The notes beneath the pieces are model-generated. The model was not told the DNA's origin and searched no databases. It worked only from the letters and a program-made list of their open reading frames with translations. A stretch of DNA of 35,457 nucleotides, taken from positions 1 to 35,457 of the forward strand of contig CADCUM010000027.1 of the NCBI GenBank assembly GCA_902805885.1. Reading direction: 5' to 3'. Position numbers and translations under genes: made by a program. Shown here one piece after another: positions 29,436-35,457 of the stretch. The stretch is from an uncultured Nocardioides sp. (GTDB lineage: Bacteria > Actinomycetota > Actinomycetes > Propionibacteriales > Nocardioidaceae). Each line of letters starts with the position of its first letter. Position 1 is the first letter of the stretch.

Positions 29436-30172
29436 CCACGCCCGTGCTCGAGCTGCAGTCGGTGGCCTACGCCTACCCCGACGGCCACCAGGCCCTCTTC
29501 GGCGTCGACCTCCACGTCCACCGCGGCGAGCGCGTCGCCGTCCTGGGCCCCAACGGGGCCGGCAAGACGACGCTGGTGCTGCACCTCAACGGCATCCTGC
29601 TGCCCGGCCGCGGCACCGTGACGGTGTCGGGGCTGCCGGTCGTCAAGGAGAACCTCCAGGAGATCCGTCGCCGGGTCGGCATCGTCTTCCAGGACCCCGA
29701 CGACCAGCTGTTCATGGGCAGCGTCCGCGACGACGTGGCGTTCGGCCCGCGCAACCTCGGGCTCCGCGGCGCTGAGCTCGACCGGCGGGTCATGGCCGCG
29801 CTCGACATGGTCGGGATGGCCGACTACGTCGACCGCCCCCCGCACCACCTCTCCTTCGGCCAGCGGCGTCGCGTCGCGGTGGCGACGGTGCTGGTGATGG
29901 AGCCCGAGGTCATCGTGCTCGACGAACCGAGCTCGAACCTCGACCCTGCGTCGCGCCGCGAGCTCGCCGACATCCTCACCGGGCTGGACGTCACGCTGAT
30001 GATGGTCACCCACGACCTCCCCTACGCCCTGCAGCTGTGCCCGCGGGCGGTCGTGCTCTCCGGCGGCGTCGTCGCCGCCCAGGGCCGCACGATCGACGTC
30101 CTCACCGACGACGCCCTGATGAAGTCCCACCGCCTCGAGCTCCCCTACGGGTTCGACCCCCACACCTGCTGA
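29432..30172 (+). CDS. cbiO: ECF nickel/cobalt importer ATPase CbiO
   Basis: The product is 246 aa, a complete ABC ATPase. Walker A is LGPNGAGKTT (K45), the Q-loop lies in VGIVFQDPDDQLFMG, the signature is HHLSFGQRRRVAVA (from about 138; LSFGQ in place of LSGGQ), Walker B is VIVLDEPSSNLD (D164, E165), and the switch His is in MMVTHDLPYA. FQDPDDQLF is characteristic of ECF-type ATPases. It powers import by CbiMNQ on the cytoplasmic side, probably as a homodimer since only one ATPase gene is present. It is the last gene of the operon; the next gene begins 21 nt later but has its own leaderless-type start. Confidence 0.95.
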   Translation: MTTPVLELQSVAYAYPDGHQALFGVDLHVHRGERVAVLGPNGAGKTTLVLHLNGILLPGRGTVTVSGLPVVKENLQEIRRRVGIVFQDPDDQLFMGSVRDDVAFGPRNLGLRGAELDRRVMAALDMVGMADYVDRPPHHLSFGQRRRVAVATVLVMEPEVIVLDEPSSNLDPASRRELADILTGLDVTLMMVTHDLPYALQLCPRAVVLSGGVVAAQGRTIDVLTDDALMKSHRLELPYGFDPHTC

Positions 30173-30181
30173 GCGGGCTGC

Positions 30182-30187
30182 CAGGAT
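30182..30187 (+). promoter_or_regulatory. -10-like CAGGAT before the propeller-like gene
   Basis: CAGGAT is followed by 6 nt (CGACGG) and the GTG at 30194. The spacing is the same as for the TAGGCT starts; the first base and fourth to fifth bases differ. It would let the gene be transcribed separately from cbiMNQO. Confidence 0.4.
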
Positions 30188-30193
30188 CGACGG

Positions 30194-31546
30194 GTGCTCC
30201 CCCCGTCGCTGACCGCCCGCTTCGAGGTCGTCCAGCGCCTGCGGCCGGTCGAGCTCGTGGCGCCGGACGGGGCGGTGCGGCTGGCCGACGCGGGTCTGCA
30301 CCCGCTGCCGGTGGCGGCGCCGTACGTCGGCCTGGTCGGCCCGGCGTCCGGTGGCGCGTGCCTCGCCCTCCACCTGGGCGACGCCCGGCTGGGGATGCGG
30401 CTGACGGGCGGGTCCGTGCGCCTCGAGGTCGGGACGCGTCGCGGGACGACGGAGCACCGCAGCCGACGGCACCACCGCAGCGCCGGCGCCACGGAGGTGG
30501 CGCTGACCCTCACGGGGCCGCACCTCACCGGGTGGTGCCGCGAGGGCGGCGCCTGGGTCGCCCGGGCTCGCCGCGACCTGCGGGACGAGGTCCACGTCCA
30601 CGACGAGGCGGCGCTCGCCGGACTGCGGGCCGAGACGTCCGGACCGGCGACCGCCGGGGGCTTCGGGCAGCTGGGGCTGCGCGACGTCCGCCTCGTGACG
30701 GACGAGGCCGGGACGCCGCTGCGCTCTGAGGGCGCACTGTGGCTCACGGCCACGGCGGCGGGGCCGGGCGGCTTCGACAGCGGGCACACCGGCGTCTGGC
30801 GGCTCGACCCGAGCACCTTCGAGCTCGAGCGCACCGGCGCCCTGTTCTTCCGGCGCCCGGACCGGAGCGGGGCCTACGGCGACCACGCCACCCACGTCCT
30901 GCGACGTGACGCCGGCTGGTTCGTCACCACCTCGACCTGGGGCGACTTCGAGGAGCCGCCGTCGCGCACAGCCCGGCGCGCCCCGTCCACCCTGCGGGTG
31001 ACCCTGGCGGAGACTCGCGGCGACCTGCTCCGCGGCACGCACGTCCTGGACACCCGCGAGCTGCCCCTCCCGCCCACCGGGACACCCACGATCGCGGCGT
31101 GGGACCCGCACGTCGTACGGCGCGACGGGGAGTGGTGGGTGGGGTACGTCGCCGCGACGCGGTTCTTCCGCTTCCACCCGGCCGTGGCACGGGGCCGGTC
31201 CCTGGACGCGTTGACGCTCGCGGGCGCCGACGTGGACCGGACGGCCACCGAGGGCACGACGCTCCTCGACGTCGACGGGGAGCTGCTCGTCCTGGCCAGC
31301 GACGGCCGGGACGGCCCTCGGGGCCACCGCGCGGCGTTCCCGGTGCTCGGTCTCGACGCCCCCGGCGGCGGGAGACTCACGCAGCGCGGCGCCCTGGCGG
31401 CGCCGTACCCGACCAACATCCCGTGGCCGACGCTCGCCCGCGTCGGGGACGGCTGGCTGATGGTCACGTTCGACGGCCGCCGGTCGGGCGGCGAGCTGCT
31501 GGGGTACGGCACCCATGGTGACCTCGTCCTGATGAGGTCGGTCTGA
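30194..31546 (+). CDS. Unrecognised cytosolic protein, five-bladed propeller-like
   Basis: The product is 450 aa. I do not recognise a named family. The C-terminal two thirds have repeated stretches of the kind seen in five-bladed beta-propellers of the GH43/GH32 glycosidase fold: GYGDHATHVLRRDAGWFVT (about 235), AAWDPHVVRRDGEWWVGYVA (about 300) and NIPWPTLARVGDGWLMVTFD (about 415). Each has a polar-x-x-V/L-R-R/V-D/G-G-x-W-(F/W/L) pattern, and Asp and His fall where such enzymes keep catalytic acids. The first 150 residues look like a beta-sandwich (GARLGMRLTGG-like strands). There is no signal peptide. The GTG start lacks a ribosome-binding site and follows CAGGAT at leaderless spacing. A sugar-active or sugar-binding role is a guess; nothing links it to metal uptake. 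Confidence 0.72.
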   Translation: MLPPSLTARFEVVQRLRPVELVAPDGAVRLADAGLHPLPVAAPYVGLVGPASGGACLALHLGDARLGMRLTGGSVRLEVGTRRGTTEHRSRRHHRSAGATEVALTLTGPHLTGWCREGGAWVARARRDLRDEVHVHDEAALAGLRAETSGPATAGGFGQLGLRDVRLVTDEAGTPLRSEGALWLTATAAGPGGFDSGHTGVWRLDPSTFELERTGALFFRRPDRSGAYGDHATHVLRRDAGWFVTTSTWGDFEEPPSRTARRAPSTLRVTLAETRGDLLRGTHVLDTRELPLPPTGTPTIAAWDPHVVRRDGEWWVGYVAATRFFRFHPAVARGRSLDALTLAGADVDRTATEGTTLLDVDGELLVLASDGRDGPRGHRAAFPVLGLDAPGGGRLTQRGALAAPYPTNIPWPTLARVGDGWLMVTFDGRRSGGELLGYGTHGDLVLMRSV

Positions 31547-31567
31547 CCGCTCCGGTCTACGCTTGGC

Positions 31568-31583
31568 TGTGACGGTGGTCACC
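31568..31583. promoter_or_regulatory. Candidate Crp/GlxR site before the amino-acid dehydrogenase
   Basis: TGTGA-CGGTGG-TCACC, again one base short of TGTGA-N6-TCACA, 68 nt before the vdh start. A further dyad, GGTCAC-N8-GTGACC (31577-31596), overlaps it. It matches the site before the sugar importer at 3946 in half-sites, spacing and the final C. Confidence 0.55.
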
Positions 31584-31651
31584 CACCCCTGTGACCGCTC
31601 ACCACGAGCCGCACACCCGCGGCCGGACCACACGGAAAAGGACACGCACCC

Positions 31652-32761
31652 ATGTCTGGAGCACCCTCGGCGACCCACCCCGCGTCGGCGGGAGTCGACG
31701 TCTTCGAGCTCGGGGACGAGCACGAGCAGGTCGTCTTCTGCAACGACCGCGCGACCGGCCTCAGGGCCATCGTCGCCATCCACTCCACGGCCCTCGGCCC
31801 GGCCCTCGGCGGCACCCGGTTCTACCCCTACGCGAGCACCGACGACGCCGTCGCCGACGTCCTCAACCTCTCGCGCGGCATGTCCTACAAGAACGCGCTG
31901 GCCGGGCTCGACCTGGGCGGCGGCAAGGCCGTCATCATCGGCGACCCGAGGGCGATCAAGACCGAGGCGCTGCTCCGGGCGTTCGGCCGCTTCGTGCAGT
32001 CGCTGAACGGGCGCTACTTCACCGCCTGCGACGTCGGCACCTACTCCGAGGACATGGACCACATCGCCCGCGAGTGCGACTTCGTCACGGCCCGCACCGT
32101 CGCGCGCGGCGGCGCCGGCGACAGCTCGGTGCTGACGGCGTACGGCGTGTTCCAGGGCATGCGGGCCGCCGCCGAGCAGGTCTGGGGCGAGCCGACCCTC
32201 GCCGGCCGCACGGTCGGGGTCGCCGGCGTCGGGAAGGTCGGGCGTCACCTCGTCCGCCACCTCCTCGAGGACGGCGGGAGCGTGGTCGTGACCGACGTCC
32301 ACCAGCCAGCCGTCGACCGCATCCGCGACGAGCACCCGCAGGTCCGTGCGGTGGAGTCCACCGATGCGCTCGTCGCGAGCGAGCTGGACGTCTACGCCCC
32401 CTGCGCCCTCGGCGGGGCGCTCAGCGACCAGGTCGTCGACACGCTGTCGGCCAAGATCGTGTGCGGCGGCGCCAACAACCAGCTCGCCCACCCCGGCGTG
32501 GAGAAGCGGCTCGAGGAGCGCGGCATCCTCTACGCGCCCGACTACTGCGTGAACTCCGGCGGCGTCATCCAGGTCGCCGACGAGCTCGAGGGCTTCTCGT
32601 TCGAGCGCGCCGAGCAGCGGGCGACGGGCATCTTCGACACGACCCGCCGCGTCTTCGAGCTGGCCAAGTCGGAGTCCGTGCCCCCCGCCGTGGCGGCCGA
32701 CCGGCTCGCCGAGCGGCGCATGCGGGAGGTCGGCCGCCTCCGCGGCCTCTACCTCCGCTGA
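31652..32761 (+). CDS. vdh: Valine/leucine-type amino-acid dehydrogenase
   Basis: The product is 369 aa, the usual length. The ATG at 31652 has AAAAGGA upstream. It oxidatively deaminates a branched-chain (or phenyl) amino acid with NAD+ in the cytosol, giving the 2-oxo acid and ammonia. The catalytic domain has [30 protein letters not shown] with K80 (substrate) and K92 (catalysis), and the loop [13 protein letters not shown]. The NAD domain has [13 protein letters not shown]. In actinomycetes the closest named enzyme is valine dehydrogenase, but leucine dehydrogenase cannot be excluded by eye. A Crp-type site lies in front, in keeping with catabolic control. Its stop codon lies inside a nested inverted-repeat array. 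Confidence 0.9.
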   Translation: MSGAPSATHPASAGVDVFELGDEHEQVVFCNDRATGLRAIVAIHSTALGPALGGTRFYPYASTDDAVADVLNLSRGMSYKNALAGLDLGGGKAVIIGDPRAIKTEALLRAFGRFVQSLNGRYFTACDVGTYSEDMDHIARECDFVTARTVARGGAGDSSVLTAYGVFQGMRAAAEQVWGEPTLAGRTVGVAGVGKVGRHLVRHLLEDGGSVVVTDVHQPAVDRIRDEHPQVRAVESTDALVASELDVYAPCALGGALSDQVVDTLSAKIVCGGANNQLAHPGVEKRLEERGILYAPDYCVNSGGVIQVADELEGFSFERAEQRATGIFDTTRRVFELAKSESVPPAVAADRLAERRMREVGRLRGLYLR

Positions 32762-32858
32762 CCGGGCACTCCGTCGCTAATCGACCTGCTGACCGGGCGC
32801 TTCGTCCCCGATGAAGTGCCCGGTCGGCGCACTTCAAGCGCGACGAAGTGCCGGGTCA
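32759..32858. repeat. Nested inverted-repeat array at the vdh 3' end
   Basis: Four copies of one element, consensus near GACCGGGCACTTCGTCGC, lie within 100 nt: two direct (32759-32777 and 32790-32806) and two inverted (32810-32825 and 32840-32858). The inner pair forms a hairpin of 16 bp with two mismatches and a 3-nt loop. The outer pair (19 bp, two mismatches) encloses it. A shorter partial copy, GCGCACTTC, lies between the inverted units. It sits between the convergent vdh and DUF3073 genes, so it may work as a two-way terminator or be a REP-like dispersed repeat. Confidence 0.75.
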
Positions 32859-32899
32859 GGCGGAGAGCCTGCCGGGGGACCGCCGGGAGCGGTCAGTCG

Positions 32900-33088
32900 T
32901 CAGTCGCGACGTCGGGGGTAGTCGGACCACTCGTCGTGGTCGTCCACCGGCTCGACAGCGGGCTCACTGACCCGTGTCTCGTCACCGTGCAGCTCCTTCG
33001 CCAACGCCCCGAAGTCCGTCTCGTGAGTCCGGTACTTCAGGTCGCGTGCGACCTTGGTCTGCTTCGCCTTAGCTCGGCCGCGCCCCAT
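32900..33088 (-). CDS. DUF3073 small protein
   Basis: The product is 62 aa. The ATG at 33088 begins the conserved MGRGRAKAKQTKVARDLKYR motif and has GAGGGGG 9 nt upstream; the open frame reaches further back but without family similarity. The first 25 residues are strongly basic, the rest acidic with an Asp/Glu-rich end (EPVDDHDEWSDYP). This family is an actinobacterial signature protein that usually sits just downstream of purM, as here. Its function is unknown; the basic head suggests nucleic-acid binding. Confidence 0.9.
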   Translation of the reverse strand: MGRGRAKAKQTKVARDLKYRTHETDFGALAKELHGDETRVSEPAVEPVDDHDEWSDYPRRRD

Positions 33089-33241
33089 AGGGTCGACCCC
33101 CTCGCACACTTGGCCGGGGCTCGGGGCGCCTCCATGCGTTGATCGGCGTGGAAGTGGCACCGCTGCGCCCGGTCTGATCGGTCACATATCGTGGGTACAA
33201 CGCTACCCGGTCGACGGGTGTTCCCGCACACCAGACCCGGC

Positions 33242-33266
33242 AATTCGCGTCCGCCCTCAGCGAATT
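33242..33266 (-). terminator. Small hairpin just after purM
   Basis: AATTCGC and GCGAATT form a 7-bp stem with an 11-nt loop, 4 nt after the purM stop on the minus strand. It is weaker and more AT-rich than the other hairpins here, so it may be only a processing signal. Confidence 0.35.
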
Positions 33267-33270
33267 CCCG

Positions 33271-34392
33271 TCACCAGCCGGGGTGCTGGCCCGTCATCAG
33301 CACCCGACCGCCCTGCTGGTCGTCCTTCCGGACCTCGCCGGCCACCCACGCACGCACGCCGTACGCCGCCAGCGCGCCGATCGCGGCATCGACGTCGTCC
33401 GGGTGGGTGAGCGCCACCATGCCGACGCCGCAGTTGAGCGTCGCCTCCAGGTCGGCCTGCGAGACGCGCCCCACCTGGCGGACCATGTCGAAGACCACCT
33501 GCGGGGTCCAGGTCGCGCGGTCGATGGTCACCGACAGCTCCTCGGGCAGCACCCGCTCGAGGTTGGCGGCGAGCCCGCCGCCGGTGACGTGGGACATCGC
33601 GTGGGTGCGGGTGCGCTCGGCGAGGTCGAGGCACGCCTTGGCGTAGATCCGCGTCGGCTCGAGCAGCTCCTCCCCCAGCGTCCGACCGAGCTCGGGCACG
33701 TCGCGGTCGAGGGACCAGCCCGCGCCACCCTGGTCCGGCGGCGCGAGGAGGACGTGGCGGACGAGGGAGTAGCCGTTGGAGTGCAGGCCGCTGGCCTCCA
33801 TGGCGACGACCACGTCGCCGGGACGGACGCGGCCCGGGCCCAGGAGCCGGCTGGCGTCCACGACACCCGTCGTGGCACCAGCCACGTCGTACTCGTCCGG
33901 GCCGAGCAGGCCGGGGTGCTCGGCGGTCTCCCCGCCGATCAGCGCGGCGCCGGCGACCACGCAGGCCTCCGCGATGCCCTTGACGATGGCTGCGATCCGC
34001 TCGGGGACGACCCGGCCGCACGCGATGTAGTCGGTCATGAACAGGGGCTCGGCGCCGCAGACGACGAGGTCGTCCACGACCATGCCGACGAGGTCGAACC
34101 CGATGGTGTCGTGGACGTCCATGGCCTGCGCGATCGCGACCTTGGTCCCGACGCCGTCGGTCGAGGTGGCCAGCAGCGGACGCTCGTACTTCAGCAGCGC
34201 CGAGGCGTCGAAGAGCCCCGCGAACCCGCCGAGCCCGCCGATCACCTCAGGACGACGAGCCTTCTCGACCCACCCCTTCATGAGGTCGATGGCCCGGTCG
34301 GCGGCCTCGATGGACACACCGGCCTGGGCGTAGGCGCCCTGCTCGATCGGGTGCTGCTCGATCGGATCCTGGTCGGTCGGATGCTGGCTCAT
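33271..34392 (-). CDS. purM: Phosphoribosylformylglycinamidine cyclo-ligase
   Basis: The product is 373 aa. I prefer the ATG at 34392 (GAGGGAG ends 5 nt before it) over the GTG two codons upstream. The first 20 residues are an odd, repetitive extension (QHPTDQDPIEQHPIEQ) before the conserved AYAQAGVSIEAADRAIDLMK. The enzyme makes aminoimidazole ribotide from FGAM and ATP, the fifth step of purine synthesis. Family motifs: LLATSTDGVGTKVAIAQAMD (ATP/phosphate site), DDLVVCGAEPLFMTDYIACG, LIGGETAEHPG, and AMSHVTGGGLAANLERVLP. It follows purF by 10 nt and precedes DUF3073, a common actinobacterial order. Confidence 0.95.
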   Translation of the reverse strand: MSQHPTDQDPIEQHPIEQGAYAQAGVSIEAADRAIDLMKGWVEKARRPEVIGGLGGFAGLFDASALLKYERPLLATSTDGVGTKVAIAQAMDVHDTIGFDLVGMVVDDLVVCGAEPLFMTDYIACGRVVPERIAAIVKGIAEACVVAGAALIGGETAEHPGLLGPDEYDVAGATTGVVDASRLLGPGRVRPGDVVVAMEASGLHSNGYSLVRHVLLAPPDQGGAGWSLDRDVPELGRTLGEELLEPTRIYAKACLDLAERTRTHAMSHVTGGGLAANLERVLPEELSVTIDRATWTPQVVFDMVRQVGRVSQADLEATLNCGVGMVALTHPDDVDAAIGALAAYGVRAWVAGEVRKDDQQGGRVLMTGQHPGW

Positions 34393-34402
34393 GCGCACTC
34401 CC

Positions 34403-35457
34403 TCACGGGTTGTTGAGGACCGGGAGCGCTGCCGCGACCGGCACCGCCTCCAACAGCCCCTTGCCGAGGCGTTCGGGCTCGGGCAGGGCGATCGGGTACT
34501 CGCCGTCGAAGCAGGCGCGGCAGAGGTCGTCCTTGGGCACGGTGGTCGCCTCGACGAGGTCGTCGAGCTCGATGTAGGCCAGGGAGTCCGCGTCGATCGA
34601 GCGACGGATCTCGTCGGTGGAGGTGCCGTTGGCGATCAGCTCGGCGCGGCTGGCGAAGTCGATGCCGTAGAAGCAGGGCCACTTCACCGGCGGGCTGGAG
34701 ATCCGCACGTGCACCTCGCGGGCGCCGGCCTCCCGCAGCATCCGCACCAGGGCGCGCTGGGTGTTGCCGCGCACGATCGAGTCGTCGACGACGACCAGCC
34801 GCTTGCCCTCGATGACGTCACGGAGCGGGTTGAGCTTGAGCCGGATGCCGAGCTGGCGGATCGTCTGGCTGGGCTGGATGAAGGTGCGGCCGACGTAGGA
34901 GTTCTTGACCAGGCCCACGCCGTAGGGGATGCCGGACTCCTCGGCGTACCCGATCGCGCTGGGGGTGCCGGACTCCGGGACCGGGATCACGAGGTCGGCC
35001 TCGGTGGGGTACGCCCTCGCGAGCCGCCGCCCGATCTCGACGCGCACGCTGTGGACCCGCTGGTCGGAGATGCGGGTGTCGGGGCGCGCGAGGTAGACGA
35101 ACTCGAAGAGGCAGCCCTTGGGGGCGGCCTCGGCGAACCGCGCCGAGCGCAGGCCGTCCTCGTCGACGGCGACCATCTCGCCGGGCTCGATCTCGCGGAC
35201 GAACGACGCCCCGACGATGTCCAGCGCGGCCGTCTCGGAGGCGATGACCCAGCCGCGCTCGAGGCGTCCCAGGACGAGCGGGCGGATCCCTTGGGGGTCG
35301 CGGGCGGCGTAGAGCGTCGACTCGTCCATCCAGGTGAACGAGAACGCCCCGCGGATCATCGGCAGCAGCTCCATCGCCCGCTCCTCGACCGACCGGCCGG
35401 GGTGGTGGGCGAGCAGCCGCGTGACGACGCTCGTGTCGTTGCTGGCCGACGGCATCC
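34403..35457 (-). CDS. purF: Amidophosphoribosyltransferase, 5' end beyond the window
   Basis: About 351 C-terminal residues are present; the gene continues past the right edge, so the start and the N-terminal catalytic Cys are missing. The enzyme moves the amide of glutamine to PRPP, the first committed step of purine synthesis. Visible features: the end of the glutaminase domain (AFSFTWMDESTLYAARDPQG and GWVIASETAALDIVGASFVR), the phosphoribosyltransferase domain with VIPVPESGTPSAIGYAEESG, and the PRPP loop VVVDDSIVRGNTQ. Cysteines that in the Bacillus-type enzyme bind a [4Fe-4S] cluster appear at FVYLARPD-side CLFEF, PPVKWPCFYGIDF and LCRACFDGEYP. It is co-transcribed with purM. Confidence 0.95.
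   Translation of the reverse strand, partial: MPSASNDTSVVTRLLAHHPGRSVEERAMELLPMIRGAFSFTWMDESTLYAARDPQGIRPLVLGRLERGWVIASETAALDIVGASFVREIEPGEMVAVDEDGLRSARFAEAAPKGCLFEFVYLARPDTRISDQRVHSVRVEIGRRLARAYPTEADLVIPVPESGTPSAIGYAEESGIPYGVGLVKNSYVGRTFIQPSQTIRQLGIRLKLNPLRDVIEGKRLVVVDDSIVRGNTQRALVRMLREAGAREVHVRISSPPVKWPCFYGIDFASRAELIANGTSTDEIRRSIDADSLAYIELDDLVEATTVPKDDLCRACFDGEYPIALPEPERLGKGLLEAVPVAAALPVLNNP

Noticed and set aside
29237..32491. A 1084-codon open frame on the minus strand
   Set aside because: It runs opposite cbiQ, cbiO, the propeller-like gene and vdh, which have clear family motifs. It has Arg/Gly/Val/Glu-rich shadow composition typical of antisense frames in high-GC DNA.
33171..33197. 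A second SigB/SigF-like promoter (GGTCT-N17-GGGTA)
   Set aside because: It points along the plus strand, where no gene follows; purM and DUF3073 are on the other strand. The -35 part is also one base off.
1..35457. CRISPR arrays, insertion sequences or prophage genes
   Set aside because: I found no regularly spaced repeats, transposase motifs or phage structural genes. The tandem repeats seen are coding repeats or a palindrome cluster.

Overview
This is high-GC actinobacterial DNA. GTG starts and ATGA/GTGA stop-start overlaps are common, starts of the leaderless type are frequent, and two CUT1 sugar importers lack their own ATPase gene. A DUF3073 gene next to purM, with valine dehydrogenase beyond it, fits an actinomycete of the Nocardioides kind. 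That genus placement is inferred from style and gene content, not from a search.

Layout. 1-3190 holds a small membrane protein and a cytosolic histidine kinase, with loose spacing and apparently lower GC than the rest. 3191-12748 is a sugar-use locus: a TetR regulator, a binding lipoprotein, two permeases, a family 3 glycosidase, an MFS transporter and a maltose-acetyltransferase-like enzyme, followed by an rRNA-type SpoU methyltransferase. Its promoter region carries a TetR-type operator and a Crp/GlxR-type site. A small Rieske protein (12813) converges on a second CUT1 importer on the minus strand (13191-16335). Next come an SRPBCC protein, a type II NADH dehydrogenase (minus), and a plus-strand operon of an RsbW-like ATPase with two FluC fluoride channels, preceded by a SigB/SigF-type promoter. 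A minimal zincin protein and tRNA-Glu/tRNA-Asp lie on the minus strand.

The most unusual block is 21389-24463: a single-domain response regulator, a 28-codon gene with a good ribosome-binding site, a short cytochrome P450 and a cytosolic histidine kinase, all on one strand with the last two genes overlapping. The tiny gene directly before a P450, and the Tyr-x-Trp in its product, resemble the precursor/P450 pairs that make cross-linked (biarylitide-type) peptides. Here the pair sits inside a two-component system. I regard this as the best candidate for an undescribed system, as either a RiPP pathway or a P450-linked signalling unit.

24478-30172 runs from tRNA-Phe through a TPR protein and a NicO/RcnA-type nickel-cobalt permease with a Gly-His repeat to an ECF nickel/cobalt importer, cbiMNQO. 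A near-perfect palindrome resembling a Nur (nickel-Fur) box precedes cbiM. The right end holds an orphan beta-propeller-like protein, valine/leucine dehydrogenase, a nested palindrome array, DUF3073, purM and the 3' part of purF, which runs off the window.

A recurring regulatory theme is a -10-like hexamer (TAGGCT, TAGCCT, CAGGCT or CAGGAT) placed 6-7 nt before the start codon of seven reading frames. This is the arrangement expected for leaderless transcripts. One of the seven is a 9-codon leader ORF whose stop overlaps the TTG start of the RNA methyltransferase.
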